In this document: positions 1 through 9,567 of the stretch, piece by piece | How the letters are laid out: every line of letters begins with the position of its first letter | Numbering within the stretch: position 1 is the stretch's first letter | Assembly (NCBI GenBank): GCA_900551895.1 | Contig: URXX01000007.1 | Span: 1-64,000, forward strand | DNA from: an uncultured Lachnospiraceae bacterium | GTDB taxonomy: Bacteria > Bacillota > Clostridia > Lachnospirales > Lachnospiraceae | Direction: 5' to 3' | DNA length: 64,000 nucleotides | The notes under the pieces: generated by a model | The model's database searches: none | Told to the model about the DNA's origin: nothing | The model's input: the letters and a program-made list of their open reading frames with translations, nothing else | Translations under genes and position numbers: made by a program

Positions 1-258
1 TACGCCATGTCTGATCCAAACTTTGATACTTATGTTAGTGTCATGCACGCATTATTTGCTTTAGAGGATCAATATGGTCTGCACGCCTACCGGGATGAAT
101 CCGGCGTACCACAACTCATGTTTAAAGACAAAGGACATGATTCTTTAAATATGCTGGATAATATTGGAGCATGGGCTGATATGTACCAGAAATTCAGAAA
201 TGAAGAGATTACAGAAAAAGATTATTTAGACTGGAAAAGTCAATTCCCAGCTAAATAA
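1..258 (+). CDS. C-terminal end of an unidentified protein (cut by window edge)
   Basis: The reading frame is open from base 1, so the ATG at position 7 may not be the real start. I do not recognise the family. The visible 83-85 residues are acidic and probably helical, rich in aromatic residues, with no membrane segment and no cysteine cluster, and end in WKSQFPAK. The gene converges on guaA, and a hairpin at 321-360 separates the two. The 3' end of guaA is a known integration hot spot for mobile elements, so this could be the edge of such an element, but no direct repeat is visible to support that. Confidence 0.5.
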   Translation, partial: YAMSDPNFDTYVSVMHALFALEDQYGLHAYRDESGVPQLMFKDKGHDSLNMLDNIGAWADMYQKFRNEEITEKDYLDWKSQFPAK

Positions 259-320
259 GAAGAAATTATTTACAATAATATTTAAAAAGTATTGTCATTT
301 GATTGTCAACGGACATAGAA

Positions 321-360
321 AGAGCCAAGAAAGCCCATAAAATAGGCATTTCTTGGCTCT
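321..360. terminator. Bidirectional hairpin terminator between two convergent genes
   Basis: A long inverted repeat (AGAGCCAAGAAA paired with TTTCTTGGCTCT) surrounds a short AT-rich loop. It lies just past the guaA stop and 62 bases past the convergent plus-strand gene. The U-tract is short on the guaA side and AT-rich on the other. Confidence 0.8.
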
Positions 361-366
361 AATATA

Positions 367-1908
367 TTATTCAAACTCAATCGTTGCAGGTGGTTTTCCC
401 GTACAATCATACATAACTCTATTAACGTGTTTCACTTCATTTACAATTCGTGTCGTCACTTTACTAAGCACTTCCCACGGAATTTCTGCTGCTTCCGCTG
501 TCATAAAGTCACTTGTCAACACTGCACGAAGTGCCACTGCGTAATCATAAGTTCTGAAATCTCCCATAACACCTACAGAACGCATATTTGTCAATGCTGC
601 AAAATACTGTCCGATGTTTCTTGAAAGACCTGCTTTTTCGATTTCCTCACGGTAAATCGCATCTGCTTCCTGCACAATTTTAACTTTTTCCGCTGTTACT
701 TCGCCGATAATACGAACTGCAAGTCCTGGTCCTGGGAATGGTTGTCTGAATACTAAATGTTCAGGAATACCAAGTTCAAGTCCTGCCTTACGTACTTCGT
801 CTTTAAATAAATCGCGAAGAGGTTCTATAATCTCTTTGAAATCTACGCAATCCGGAAGTCCCCCTACGTTGTGGTGGCTCTTGATTACCGCTGATTTTCC
901 TAATCCGCTTTCGATTACGTCAGGGTAAATTGTTCCCTGTACTAAGAAATCAACTGCTCCAATTTTCTTTGCTTCCTCTTCAAATACACGGATAAATTCT
1001 TCTCCGATAATTTTTCTCTTTTCTTCAGGTTCTGTTTTTCCTGCTAATTTATTATAAAATCTTTCCTGTGCGTTTACACGGATAAAATTTAAGTCATAGT
1101 TTCCTTCTGGACCAAATACTGCCTCAACTTCATCACCTTCGTTTTTACGAAGTAAACCGTGGTCTACAAATACGCAAGTTAACTGTTTTCCTACAGCCTT
1201 CGAAAGCATTACCGCTGCTACGGAAGAGTCAACTCCTCCTGATAAAGCACATAAAACTTTTCCGTTACCAACTTTTTCACGGATTGCTTCGATTGATTTT
1301 TCTACAAACGAATCCATTTTCCAGTCGCCCGTACATTCACACACATTATAAAGGAAGTTGCGTAACATTTTTGTACCTTCCTGTGTATGCAATACTTCCG
1401 GATGGAACTGTACTGCGTACAATTTTTCTGCTTCATTTTCCATTGCCGCTACAGGACAAACAGGTGTTGTCGCTGTAACTTTAAATCCTTCCGGCGCTGA
1501 TGCAATGTAGTCTGTGTGGCTCATCCAGCAGATTGTAGATTTCTGCACATCTTCAAATAATTTTGAAGAAGAATCTACCTCCACTTCCGTTTTGCCATAT
1601 TCGCTTACCGGTGCTGTTTTCACTTCGCCGTCTAATAAATATGCCATTAACTGTGAACCGTAGCAAATGCCAAGTACAGGGATTCCGAGTTCTAAAATGG
1701 CTCTTTCATATCTTGGAGATGCCTCATCATAAACGCTGTTTGGCCCTCCTGTGAAAATGATTCCCTTTGGGTTCATCTCTTTTATTTTTTCTAAACTAAG
1801 TGTATATGGATGCACTTCACAATATACGTTACATTCCCTTACACGTCTTGCAATTAATTGGTTGTACTGTCCGCCAAAATCCAGGACGATAACTGTTTCG
1901 TTATTCAA
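367..1908 (-). CDS. guaA: GMP synthase (glutamine-hydrolysing)
   Basis: Converts XMP to GMP using ATP and ammonia taken from glutamine; last step of de novo GMP synthesis, cytosolic. The N-terminal class I amidotransferase domain shows the nucleophile motif GICYGSQ and later FHPE. It is followed by a PP-loop ATPase (ALSGGVDSS) and the GMP synthase C-terminal domain ending KPPATIEFE. The open frame extends to an ATG at 1938, but I choose TTG at 1908 (513 aa). A perfect AGGAGG lies 8 bases before this TTG, inside the longer frame, and a promoter at 1948-1976 would start transcription almost on top of the ATG. Homologues begin at [12 protein letters not shown]. Confidence 0.95.
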   Translation of the reverse strand: MNNETVIVLDFGGQYNQLIARRVRECNVYCEVHPYTLSLEKIKEMNPKGIIFTGGPNSVYDEASPRYERAILELGIPVLGICYGSQLMAYLLDGEVKTAPVSEYGKTEVEVDSSSKLFEDVQKSTICWMSHTDYIASAPEGFKVTATTPVCPVAAMENEAEKLYAVQFHPEVLHTQEGTKMLRNFLYNVCECTGDWKMDSFVEKSIEAIREKVGNGKVLCALSGGVDSSVAAVMLSKAVGKQLTCVFVDHGLLRKNEGDEVEAVFGPEGNYDLNFIRVNAQERFYNKLAGKTEPEEKRKIIGEEFIRVFEEEAKKIGAVDFLVQGTIYPDVIESGLGKSAVIKSHHNVGGLPDCVDFKEIIEPLRDLFKDEVRKAGLELGIPEHLVFRQPFPGPGLAVRIIGEVTAEKVKIVQEADAIYREEIEKAGLSRNIGQYFAALTNMRSVGVMGDFRTYDYAVALRAVLTSDFMTAEAAEIPWEVLSKVTTRIVNEVKHVNRVMYDCTGKPPATIEFE

Positions 1909-1947
1909 AAAGATTTCCTCCTCACATTCGTATTTCATTGAATATTA

Positions 1948-1976
1948 ATTATATGCTAACTTTCCTTCTTTTACAA
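1948..1976 (-). promoter_or_regulatory. Sigma-A-type promoter of guaA
   Basis: On the minus strand TTGTAA and TATAAT are separated by exactly 17 bases. The predicted transcription start near 1941 leaves a leader of about 33 bases before the TTG start of guaA. Confidence 0.7.
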
Positions 1977-1996
1977 GTAGGCTTTTGTATATTTCC

Positions 1997-3343
1997 CTAA
2001 ACAGTGTGGATTTCTTTCCATTTTCCTCCAATATACCGTCCCACAAATAAAATTGCACGGAAAACCCAGTCGACAACCATGGCAACCCACACGCCGAATA
2101 CTCCCATACCAAAATATTTTCCAAGAAGATAACTGAATCCAATTCTAAATATCCACATAGAAAGAATGGAAATCATCATACTTGTTTTCGCATCTCCCGC
2201 TGCCCTTAATGTTGCCGGAAGGGTAAATGCAATAGGCCAAATAACCATACTGCTTATACTGTGGAAAATCAGTATCTGTTCCGTCACCTGAGCCGTTTTT
2301 GCCGACAGATTATAAACCTGCATAATTGTAGGCAAGGCAAAATAAATAATTGCATTTGTAACAATCATACAAACGTAAGTGATTGCGAGCAGTTTTTTCG
2401 TATAATAAGAAACTTGTTCGTAATCTTTTGCTCCTACGCATCTGGAAATAACTGTTGTTACCGCCAGCGATATTGCCATTCCCGGTAAAATTTGGAACAT
2501 GGCAACCGCGTTGCTGACTGCATTTGCGGCAATGGCATATGTGCCAAATGTAGAAACTAAACTTAAAACTAATATTTTCCCTAGTTGAAACATACTGTTT
2601 TCCAAACCGTTCGGTATCCCGATACCTAAGATTTTTCGTATCATTTTCCAGTCGGGACGATATTTGAATGTTTTTTGTAAATGCAGTACCTGTTTTGGAT
2701 TGAGTAAGAGGATTACGATTAAAATTGCCGCAACCATTCTGGAAATTAACGTCGGAATGGCAACTCCCTCCGCACCCATATGAAATCCATAAATAAGAAT
2801 TGCATTTCCGATAACATTTACTGCATTCATAATAAGAGAAACAATCATTGTCACCTTTGCATTTCCCATTGTTCTGAAAATCGCCGCACCGCCGTTATAC
2901 AGAGCGATAAACGGAATAGACGCCGTTACAATAAGAAGATATGTATTTGCGTATCCCATGACGTCAGGTTCAATTTCCCCAAATACAACTTGTAAAATAA
3001 AAGTTTTCCCCAAATAAACAAGAATTGTAATTCCCACTGCACAGATTGTAATAAACCATATAAGTTGATTTGAGGCTTTATCCGCTTTTTCTTCCTGTTT
3101 TTTGCCGAGATACTGCCCCGCAACAACCGCCCCTCCGGTTGCCAACGCCCCAAATAAATTGATTAAAAGTATCATCACATTATCCACTAAAGATACTCCC
3201 GAAACTGCTGCCTCGCCCACACTGGCAATCATAATGGAGTCCGCCATACCGACAAGCACCGCTAAAAGTTGTTCAATAATAAGCGGAATAATTAACGAAA
3301 TAATTGCTTTGTTATCAAATAAGTATCTTTCTTTTGTTTTCAT
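1997..3343 (-). CDS. MATE family multidrug/Na+ efflux transporter
   Basis: A 448-residue integral membrane protein of the MATE (MatE/NorM-DinF) family, predicted to expel drugs or metabolites by cation antiport. It has about 12 hydrophobic segments in two repeats. Family-typical features include PLIIEQLLAVLVGMADSIMI in the first helices and GAAIFRTMGNAK and PATLRAAGDAK at equivalent places in the two halves. The length matches the family. The phosphoesterase gene upstream ends only 19 bases away, so the two may be cotranscribed. The substrate cannot be read from sequence. Confidence 0.9.
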   Translation of the reverse strand: MKTKERYLFDNKAIISLIIPLIIEQLLAVLVGMADSIMIASVGEAAVSGVSLVDNVMILLINLFGALATGGAVVAGQYLGKKQEEKADKASNQLIWFITICAVGITILVYLGKTFILQVVFGEIEPDVMGYANTYLLIVTASIPFIALYNGGAAIFRTMGNAKVTMIVSLIMNAVNVIGNAILIYGFHMGAEGVAIPTLISRMVAAILIVILLLNPKQVLHLQKTFKYRPDWKMIRKILGIGIPNGLENSMFQLGKILVLSLVSTFGTYAIAANAVSNAVAMFQILPGMAISLAVTTVISRCVGAKDYEQVSYYTKKLLAITYVCMIVTNAIIYFALPTIMQVYNLSAKTAQVTEQILIFHSISSMVIWPIAFTLPATLRAAGDAKTSMMISILSMWIFRIGFSYLLGKYFGMGVFGVWVAMVVDWVFRAILFVGRYIGGKWKEIHTV

Positions 3344-3362
3344 AGTACCCTCTTTTCCTTAT

Positions 3363-4553
3363 CTATTGAAATGACACATGAATTTCACATATCTCACTTT
3401 TGGAATCTACACGCATAGCAGGTCCATATATTCCTACGCCCGATGTGACAATACTGTGCAAGTTTCCTTCTTTCATATAGCCATACGGATTTTTCCAAAA
3501 ACATTTTATCAACCATGTTCCCGGCCAAATTTGTCCGTCATGGGTATGCCCACTCAACTGCATATCTGCCCCTGCTTTTTCCAATTCCTCAATCTCTTTC
3601 GGTTCATGCTCCATAACCAAAATCGGCTTTGTTTTATCCAAATCTGCCGTAACTTCCTCCGGCGTCTTTCTTTTTTCAATATCTCTTCCCGGATGTTTAT
3701 AGTCCGGTCTGGATACGAGATAAAAAGAATTATCAATTAAAACTGCCTCATCTTTCAGCAATTTTATATTTGCTTTTTCCAGAAATTCGTCCATTCGCAA
3801 ATCACTCTGCTTTTTCTCTCCGCTCGGAAATCCAAATCCTACAAGAATTTTTTCCTGTATATCATGGTTTCCATAACAGGCATACACCCCATATTTGCTT
3901 TTTATTTCCCGCAATTTTTTAATTAAATAGTTCGGATGATATAAAGCGTCGTAATCATTATCAAAAATGTCCCCTGCAATGAGAACAATATCTGCATCCA
4001 TTTTATTTATTTTCTCCACCATTTGCTCCATGTGGTCATCACCGATACTGTATCCCAAATGCAAATCCGCCACCAATGCGATTTTCAACTCTTCCAGTTT
4101 TCCTCCGTCTTTTTCGATTTTGACCTCGTACGGTGTTGTGCGGATATATCGTGCATTTAAAATACCGTAAATACTGATAGCAATAATAAATACAATGCAA
4201 ACACCTCCCGTCACAACAAATGTACGTCTAGAAGACAGTTTTTCATTTGAAATCCATTTTGTTTTCTTCAAAATAATTCTTCCCAAATCAACAAAAAGAA
4301 CGACAAGAAAAATATAAACTAACGTTCCAAGCCAATAATTGCTGATTTGTTTCAGCACTCTCTGAACCGATGACACCGGCAAAAGAAAACTTATAATAAC
4401 AGTAGATGAAACAAAAATATATGCAGAGATAATAATAATTTTAGTCACTTTATTTTGAAACCAGCGGTGGCAGGAGTTTAACCAGCGGAATAGCCACCTG
4501 CACAGATACGCACTGAATAAAATATATACTGGAATAAGAAATAATGTAACCAT
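3363..4553 (-). CDS. Membrane-anchored metallophosphoesterase (YkuE-like)
   Basis: The first ~140 residues hold about four hydrophobic segments. The rest is a calcineurin-like phosphoesterase domain with the metal-binding blocks DLHLG, GDIFDND, YGNHD and SGHTHDGQIWPG, which carry the Asp, Asn and His ligands of a dinuclear centre. Relatives such as YkuE are surface-associated hydrolases. The substrate here is unknown (lipid or nucleotide phosphate diester are possible). It sits in tandem just upstream of the MATE gene; the short gap suggests cotranscription. Confidence 0.88.
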   Translation of the reverse strand: MVTLFLIPVYILFSAYLCRWLFRWLNSCHRWFQNKVTKIIIISAYIFVSSTVIISFLLPVSSVQRVLKQISNYWLGTLVYIFLVVLFVDLGRIILKKTKWISNEKLSSRRTFVVTGGVCIVFIIAISIYGILNARYIRTTPYEVKIEKDGGKLEELKIALVADLHLGYSIGDDHMEQMVEKINKMDADIVLIAGDIFDNDYDALYHPNYLIKKLREIKSKYGVYACYGNHDIQEKILVGFGFPSGEKKQSDLRMDEFLEKANIKLLKDEAVLIDNSFYLVSRPDYKHPGRDIEKRKTPEEVTADLDKTKPILVMEHEPKEIEELEKAGADMQLSGHTHDGQIWPGTWLIKCFWKNPYGYMKEGNLHSIVTSGVGIYGPAMRVDSKSEICEIHVSFQ

Positions 4554-4615
4554 ACCTGCTCCCTTCTTTCGTTTTACTATCTACCTATTATAATACAAAT
4601 TTGAAAAAATGGCAG

Positions 4616-4640
4616 CAAAAAAGGAGGGCGAATGCCCTCC
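4616..4640 (-). terminator. Rho-independent terminator of the ECF/nucleoside operon
   Basis: GGAGGGC-gaat-GCCCTCC hairpin directly after the last ATPase gene, followed on the minus strand by a run of T residues. Confidence 0.9.
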
Positions 4641-4643
4641 GGG

Positions 4644-5456
4644 TTAATGTCGCAAATGATTTGTCAAAAATTTTGCCACTTCTTTTACGTCCAATGTATT
4701 TTCTTTCATTCCAATACGATTTGCAATTCTTACAACCGCAGGTTGTTTTAACATCGCTTTTTCCATAATTTCTTTTTGAAAGAAAACATCCTTTGTTGTT
4801 CCGTCTGCAATTATTTTCTTCTGACACATAACGATTGTCCGGTTATAATTTTCTGCAACAAATTCCATATCATGCGTAATCGTTACAATCGCCTTTCCCC
4901 GTTCCGTCAGAATTTTATTGAGATTTGATAATTTTGTCAACCCTTCCAAATCCTGTCCTGCCGTTGGCTCATCAAAAATCATAACATCACAATCACTTGC
5001 GATAACCGATGCGATAGTAACAAATTTTCTCATAGATAGTGGCAAATCATATGGATTCACCTCCAAATACTTATCCATTCCCGTCAATTTGGCTGCATCT
5101 TTAATTCTTCTTTCGCACTCCTCAGGAGCAATTTTCATTTTCTTTAAACCATACTCAATTTCTTTGCGGACAGTCGAATTAAAAATTTGGTCATCTGGAT
5201 TTTGAAATACATATCCGACTCGCTTTGCCATCTGCGCCGTAGTATATTTTTTTGTAGATTCTCCGTTAATAAAAACATCTCCATCACATGCTTTTATCAA
5301 TCCGTTTAACATTTTTACCGTTGTTGTTTTTCCTGCTCCGTTTTGTCCGACAATTGCAATATTTTCTCCGGCATCAATGGAAAAACTCACATCATCAACT
5401 GCTAAATATCCGTTTGGATATTTAAACGAAATATTTTTCACTTCAACTAATGCCAT
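4644..5456 (-). CDS. ECF transporter ATPase with degenerate ABC signature
   Basis: One of two ATP-hydrolysing subunits energising the ECF transporter encoded upstream. Walker A is GQNGAGKTT, the Q-loop region VGYVFQNPDDQ, Walker B VMIFDEPTAGQD, and the switch histidine is in THDMEF. The ABC signature, normally LSGGQ, reads PLSMRKF, so one of the two composite ATP sites in the heterodimer is probably weak or structural. The ATG at 5456 is preferred over 5465: a GGATG-type Shine-Dalgarno overlaps the end of the previous gene, and the protein then starts MALVEVKNISF. It is the last gene of the operon. Confidence 0.9.
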   Translation of the reverse strand: MALVEVKNISFKYPNGYLAVDDVSFSIDAGENIAIVGQNGAGKTTTVKMLNGLIKACDGDVFINGESTKKYTTAQMAKRVGYVFQNPDDQIFNSTVRKEIEYGLKKMKIAPEECERRIKDAAKLTGMDKYLEVNPYDLPLSMRKFVTIASVIASDCDVMIFDEPTAGQDLEGLTKLSNLNKILTERGKAIVTITHDMEFVAENYNRTIVMCQKKIIADGTTKDVFFQKEIMEKAMLKQPAVVRIANRIGMKENTLDVKEVAKFLTNHLRH

Positions 5457-5457
5457 T

Positions 5458-6312
5458 TTATACATCCTTTCTCATCATCGACTTTAACATTTGAATTGTT
5501 TCATCAACTGTAATCGGAATTTCCCTAAAAGGAATTCCCTCCTTCATAAGTTCCATTGCAATTTTCGTACTCTGTGGAAGCCGCGTATGATATTCCATAC
5601 ATTTCGGACTGGAAAATACTTCTTTTGCCGTACCTTCCAAAACAATTTCTCCCTTATCCAAAACAACAACATGGTCCGCATACTCTGCTATTTGTTCCAT
5701 TTTATGTTCCACAAGAACAATCGTTTTCCCCATGCTTTTCATTAATGCAATCATCTCGAAAACATCATCTGTACTTTGCGGATCGAGTTGCGATGTAGGT
5801 TCATCAATTACAAGCACATCTTGTCCCATTACTAAAATAGACGCTAATGCCACTCTCTGCTGTTGTCCGCCTGACAACTGATAAGGATCTCTGTCCCTGA
5901 ACTCTTCAATTTTCGTCAGTTTCATTATTTTTTCGATACGTTCATTTATCTCTACAGGATCTATTCCCATATTTTCCAGACCAAACGCCAATTCTTCATA
6001 AACCGTATCCGCAATTCCGCTTATTTGTGTAAATGGATTTTGGAATACAAATCCTACTTCCAATGCCGTACTTCCTATATCTTCTTTCTGTACATCTTTT
6101 CCATTTACCAATACTTCACCGGAAATATCTCCTTTATAGAACTTTGGAACAAATCCTCTGATTGCATTGCAAAGCGTTGTCTTCCCACTTCCATTTGCAC
6201 CTACGATTGCACACAGTTCCCCTTTTTTTACGGTAAGTGATATATGCCGCAAAACATCTTCTTCGGCGGTTGGATACCGATATGATAAATCCGTTATTTT
6301 TATACTGTCCAT
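5458..6312 (-). CDS. ECF transporter ATPase (canonical)
   Basis: A 284-residue cytosolic ATPase of an energy-coupling-factor importer. Walker A is GANGSGKTT, the signature is the canonical LSGGQQQRVALAS, Walker B is VLVIDEPTSQLD and the switch histidine is in VEHKMEQ. It should pair with the downstream ATPase, which has a degenerate signature, to form an asymmetric EcfA-EcfA' dimer that binds EcfT through the coupling helices. It overlaps the ecfT gene by 13 bases, which indicates translational coupling. Confidence 0.92.
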   Translation of the reverse strand: MDSIKITDLSYRYPTAEEDVLRHISLTVKKGELCAIVGANGSGKTTLCNAIRGFVPKFYKGDISGEVLVNGKDVQKEDIGSTALEVGFVFQNPFTQISGIADTVYEELAFGLENMGIDPVEINERIEKIMKLTKIEEFRDRDPYQLSGGQQQRVALASILVMGQDVLVIDEPTSQLDPQSTDDVFEMIALMKSMGKTIVLVEHKMEQIAEYADHVVVLDKGEIVLEGTAKEVFSSPKCMEYHTRLPQSTKIAMELMKEGIPFREIPITVDETIQMLKSMMRKDV

Positions 6313-7055
6313 AAAACTATTTTCCCTCCAATCGCCACAATCATTGCTACAGCAAAAATAATTCTTAATGTTTTATCCCGACCTGTATCAATTACATTTT
6401 TTAACGAAGTCTTTTTGCATGGCGCTGAAAACGCTCTTGCTTCCAGTGTGATTGCCCGTTCTTCTGCATTTACAAGAGAATTTAAAAGTAACGGTCCAAC
6501 TGATGGAAAAAATGCTTTTGCACGCACCAGCATATTACTGTCCGTCTCAATTCCTCTCGATTTTTGTGCCTCCAAAATCGCTCCCATTTTTTTCGACATT
6601 TGCGGAATAATATTTGTAGTTGAAAGTAAAACATATGTAACCGATGATGACATTCCTTTCTTTTCCAATACAATCATTAATTTTTTAATATCAATTAATT
6701 TTCCGCCGAGTAAAATCGCGGATCCTATTCCCAAAATTCTCGAACACAATATAATTGCTTTTTGTACACTTTCTACCTTTATTGAAAATACCCATACCTT
6801 CCATATAATCTGTTCTCCCGGTATAAATAAAGATTGTAAAACAAAGCAGATAACACAAATAAGAAAAATGGACTTCAACCAAAGTAGAAAATATGATTTT
6901 CCCTCTCCTGATACCGCTGCCAGTAGCATCATCACTAAAACAGATATAATTGTTACCCTATAATCAAATAATGCTGATATAACAGCCAGTAAAATGACAA
7001 GATACAGAACAGTCAGCGGATTCAGGTTTTTTATTCCCTTTTGTTTTTCACTCAT
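6300..7055 (-). CDS. ECF transporter transmembrane coupling protein (EcfT)
   Basis: Membrane scaffold of the ECF importer, linking the ATPases to the substrate-binding S component. Its 251 residues contain several hydrophobic helices in the first half, then the cytosolic coupling region with two Ala/Ser-Arg-type motifs (QKSRG and EARAF) that contact the ATPases in this family. Its ATG follows the stop codon of the S-component gene immediately (TAAATG), a strong sign of coupled expression and dedicated pairing. Confidence 0.88.
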   Translation of the reverse strand: MSEKQKGIKNLNPLTVLYLVILLAVISALFDYRVTIISVLVMMLLAAVSGEGKSYFLLWLKSIFLICVICFVLQSLFIPGEQIIWKVWVFSIKVESVQKAIILCSRILGIGSAILLGGKLIDIKKLMIVLEKKGMSSSVTYVLLSTTNIIPQMSKKMGAILEAQKSRGIETDSNMLVRAKAFFPSVGPLLLNSLVNAEERAITLEARAFSAPCKKTSLKNVIDTGRDKTLRIIFAVAMIVAIGGKIVLWTV

Positions 7056-7679
7056 TTATTTAATCCCCTTTTTTTCTTTTCTCGCATTGATAAAAACTGA
7101 GCCATTTGAAAACTTATATAAATATCTGTCGGACATTCCTCTAATAACCAAATATGGCACTAAAAGTGAAATAAATTTATCAGGAACTTCTGAAATAAAA
7201 TTACCAATAATCTGTGCCGGCCAAAATGGAATTCCTGCCGATACCATAGCCCCAATCATAATAGAGTTTCCGCTGGAATCAAATCCGCCAAAAAATACAT
7301 AGGAAATAATAACACTTAAAGCAACTGCAATAACCGATACGATAATGGCAGATGCAACAAAACGGCTAAACTTTATAAACATTCCTTTTCTAGCCATAAT
7401 CCCTATTACCAATCCTAAAACTCCGGAAATAATAGCAAACGGAAATAATGACGGATCGGTAATAGAATTAATTGCAATACTTAAAACACCTGTAAGACAT
7501 CCCACCCATGGACCTGCCAATATTGCCACAAGAAATGTACCGATACTGTCCAAATATAATGGAAGTTTTAATGTAAGGACCAAATTTCCGACAATAAAAT
7601 TAATTGCAATTGCTATCGGAATAATTAAAATTGTAATTAAATTAAAATCTGCTTTTAAACCTTTTTTCTCATTTGTCAT
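7056..7679 (-). CDS. ECF transporter S component, probably nucleoside-type substrate
   Basis: Substrate-binding membrane subunit, 207 residues with about six hydrophobic segments, preceded by a short polar N-terminus. The sequence is typical of S components (small residues, YLDSIGTFLVAILAGPWVG). The substrate is inferred from context only: the gene lies between a nucleoside hydrolase plus two ribokinase genes and the ECF module, so uptake of a ribonucleoside is the simplest reading. Queuosine salvage also uses an ECF transporter with a nucleoside hydrolase in clostridia, but no queuine lyase or tRNA-guanine transglycosylase gene lies here. Confidence 0.8.
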   Translation of the reverse strand: MTNEKKGLKADFNLITILIIPIAIAINFIVGNLVLTLKLPLYLDSIGTFLVAILAGPWVGCLTGVLSIAINSITDPSLFPFAIISGVLGLVIGIMARKGMFIKFSRFVASAIIVSVIAVALSVIISYVFFGGFDSSGNSIMIGAMVSAGIPFWPAQIIGNFISEVPDKFISLLVPYLVIRGMSDRYLYKFSNGSVFINARKEKKGIK

Positions 7680-7691
7680 TGTCTTTCCCTC

Positions 7692-8654
7692 CTACAATAT
7701 AAATTCTTTCCAATCATCTCTCTGCTCCGGAAATAAATGTGTAAAAAATATTTCAAAAAATTTTTCCGTATCCGCTCTTACCGCCACTTCACAGTTTTGC
7801 ACTTTATCAGGATAATATTTTTGACGATATACAACAGATGCACCATCACAAAGTCCCTGTGTTTCCACATCGACAAACGCCTCTACTTTCTCAACAACAC
7901 TCTTATCGAGCAAGTAGGCTATTGTCAGTACATCACACAACTCACATCCCAGTTTCTTTTCAATCTCCCAATGTCCGTCCGCATACACTCTTGTAATTTT
8001 ATGAATAAATCTGGAAATCGGCGTATTGATTAAGTACAACAACTCTCGAAGTGTCGGGCTTAAAAACACATCAGAAGTTGCATCTAAACCTATCATTGTC
8101 ACTTTCGCAAATCCTGCCTGAAATACAATCTTTGCAGCCTCAGGATCCATCCAAAAATTGAACTCTGCATGAGGCGACATATTTCCTCCGTGTTCCGCTC
8201 CTCCCATAGTAACAACTTCTTTTACATTTTTCACAAACTCAGGATCTCTTTGTACCGCCTCCGCTATATTTGTCAGTGGTCCTATCGGCACAAGCGTAAT
8301 CTCGCCTTTTTCTTCTCTCACCTTTCTTATAAGAAAATCTACCGCACTCTCGCTTTCAGGAACTCTGTCACAATCCTGCATTTCCAGATTTCCCATTCCG
8401 TCATCTCCATGAAATTCTTCACAATGCTCATTTTCTCTCATCAGTGGTTTGCTATTCCCCTGATAAACAGGAATATCCGTTCTGCCTGCAATCTCTAATA
8501 TTTTGAATGCGTTCTTTGTAACCTGTTCCACTCCCACATTTCCGTTCACAGTAGTAAGAGCCAGCACATCTAACTCATCCTTTGCGGAAAGAGCCAGCAA
8601 AATGGCAATCGCATCATCAATTCCCGGATCTGTATCCATAATAATTTTTCTCAT
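7692..8654 (-). CDS. Nucleoside hydrolase (IunH family)
   Basis: Splits the N-glycosidic bond of ribonucleosides to free base and ribose; cytosolic, calcium-dependent family. The N-terminus carries the calcium-binding signature DTDPGIDDA, with NGNVG and HGDDGMGN further on, and the C-terminal half has the HAEFNFWMDPEAA block typical of IunH/RihA proteins. The length of 320 residues fits. The ribose produced would be taken by the adjacent ribokinase(s). It ends 13 bases before the S-component gene. The exact base preference cannot be told from sequence. Confidence 0.92.
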   Translation of the reverse strand: MRKIIMDTDPGIDDAIAILLALSAKDELDVLALTTVNGNVGVEQVTKNAFKILEIAGRTDIPVYQGNSKPLMRENEHCEEFHGDDGMGNLEMQDCDRVPESESAVDFLIRKVREEKGEITLVPIGPLTNIAEAVQRDPEFVKNVKEVVTMGGAEHGGNMSPHAEFNFWMDPEAAKIVFQAGFAKVTMIGLDATSDVFLSPTLRELLYLINTPISRFIHKITRVYADGHWEIEKKLGCELCDVLTIAYLLDKSVVEKVEAFVDVETQGLCDGASVVYRQKYYPDKVQNCEVAVRADTEKFFEIFFTHLFPEQRDDWKEFIL

Positions 8655-8667
8655 ATTCTCCCTCCTT

Positions 8668-9567
8668 TTACAATTCTTCCATTGCGGGTATGGATGTTTG
8701 CGCTCCTTTTCTGGAAACTACAATCGCAGATACTCTCTGCCCAAATGCAATCGCTTCTTCACAGGTTTTTCCCTGACTAAGCGCCAGCGCCATTCCTGCC
8801 GTGAAACTGTCTCCTGCTGCCGTTGTATCAACTACTTTCACTTTATTTGCCGGAAAAAACTCCTCTTTCTCCTCCGAAACAAATAAACACCCTTCTCCAC
8901 CGAGCGTTACAACAACATTTTTTACACCTTTTTTCAGTAATATTTCTGCTCCTTCTTTCAATTCATCAAGAGTATTCATTTCCTTTCCTGTTAAAATTTG
9001 TAATTCTGTCTCATTTGGTTTAATATAATCAATTCCTCTCCAAAACGAATCAGGAAGATTAGGAATTGCCGGTGCCGGATCTACAATTACTGTTTTCCCC
9101 AGTTCTTTTGCTAAATCCTTAACATATTCCACAACTTCAAACGGGATTTCCAACTGCATAATAATAATGTCGCTCTCCTGCATTTTCTTTAAATTCTTTT
9201 TAATGATCTCTTTTGTTACCATTCCGTTTGTTCCCGCAATAAGAATAATGGAATTCTCACCTTCCTCATCGACTGCGATATAGGCCTGACCTGTAGGTTC
9301 ACCCGAAAATGTTTCCACACCTACTATATTAACTCCAACGCTTTCCAAATTTTCTTTAAGTCTGTGTCCAAAATCATCATCTCCTACCGCACCGATCATC
9401 TCAACTTTTCCACCCAATTTTCCGATTGCATATGCCTGATTTGCACCTTTCCCGCCCGGAACCTGTGTAATATTTTTACCGGAAATCGTTTCTCCGCATT
9501 TGGGGATGCGTGGTGTTTCCAATACAATATCCATATTCAGACTTCCGATAATCAATATTTTTTTCAT
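8668..9567 (-). CDS. rbsK: Ribokinase (PfkB family)
   Basis: Phosphorylates ribose to ribose 5-phosphate with ATP, feeding the pentose phosphate pathway. The N-terminal sugar-binding signature GGKGANQAYAIGKLGG and the ATP/anion-hole signature DTTAAGDSFTAG, containing the catalytic Asp, are both present. The length of 299 residues is normal. It overlaps the upstream LacI-ribokinase gene by 4 bases (ATGA) and ends 13 bases before the nucleoside hydrolase start, consistent with a nucleoside-to-ribose-phosphate route. Confidence 0.93.
   Translation of the reverse strand: MKKILIIGSLNMDIVLETPRIPKCGETISGKNITQVPGGKGANQAYAIGKLGGKVEMIGAVGDDDFGHRLKENLESVGVNIVGVETFSGEPTGQAYIAVDEEGENSIILIAGTNGMVTKEIIKKNLKKMQESDIIIMQLEIPFEVVEYVKDLAKELGKTVIVDPAPAIPNLPDSFWRGIDYIKPNETELQILTGKEMNTLDELKEGAEILLKKGVKNVVVTLGGEGCLFVSEEKEEFFPANKVKVVDTTAAGDSFTAGMALALSQGKTCEEAIAFGQRVSAIVVSRKGAQTSIPAMEEL

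Noticed and set aside
1..360. An integrative element at the 3' end of guaA
   Set aside because: guaA 3' ends are known insertion sites, but the visible gene is unidentified and no repeat of the guaA end is seen in the window.
1284..1948. Plus-strand open frames inside guaA, dnaE, scr and other genes
   Set aside because: They lie opposite strong conserved genes, have no ribosome sites and no recognisable protein features.
7056..7679. A vitamin (riboflavin or thiamine) S component
   Set aside because: No riboswitch is visible upstream, and all neighbours concern nucleosides and ribose.
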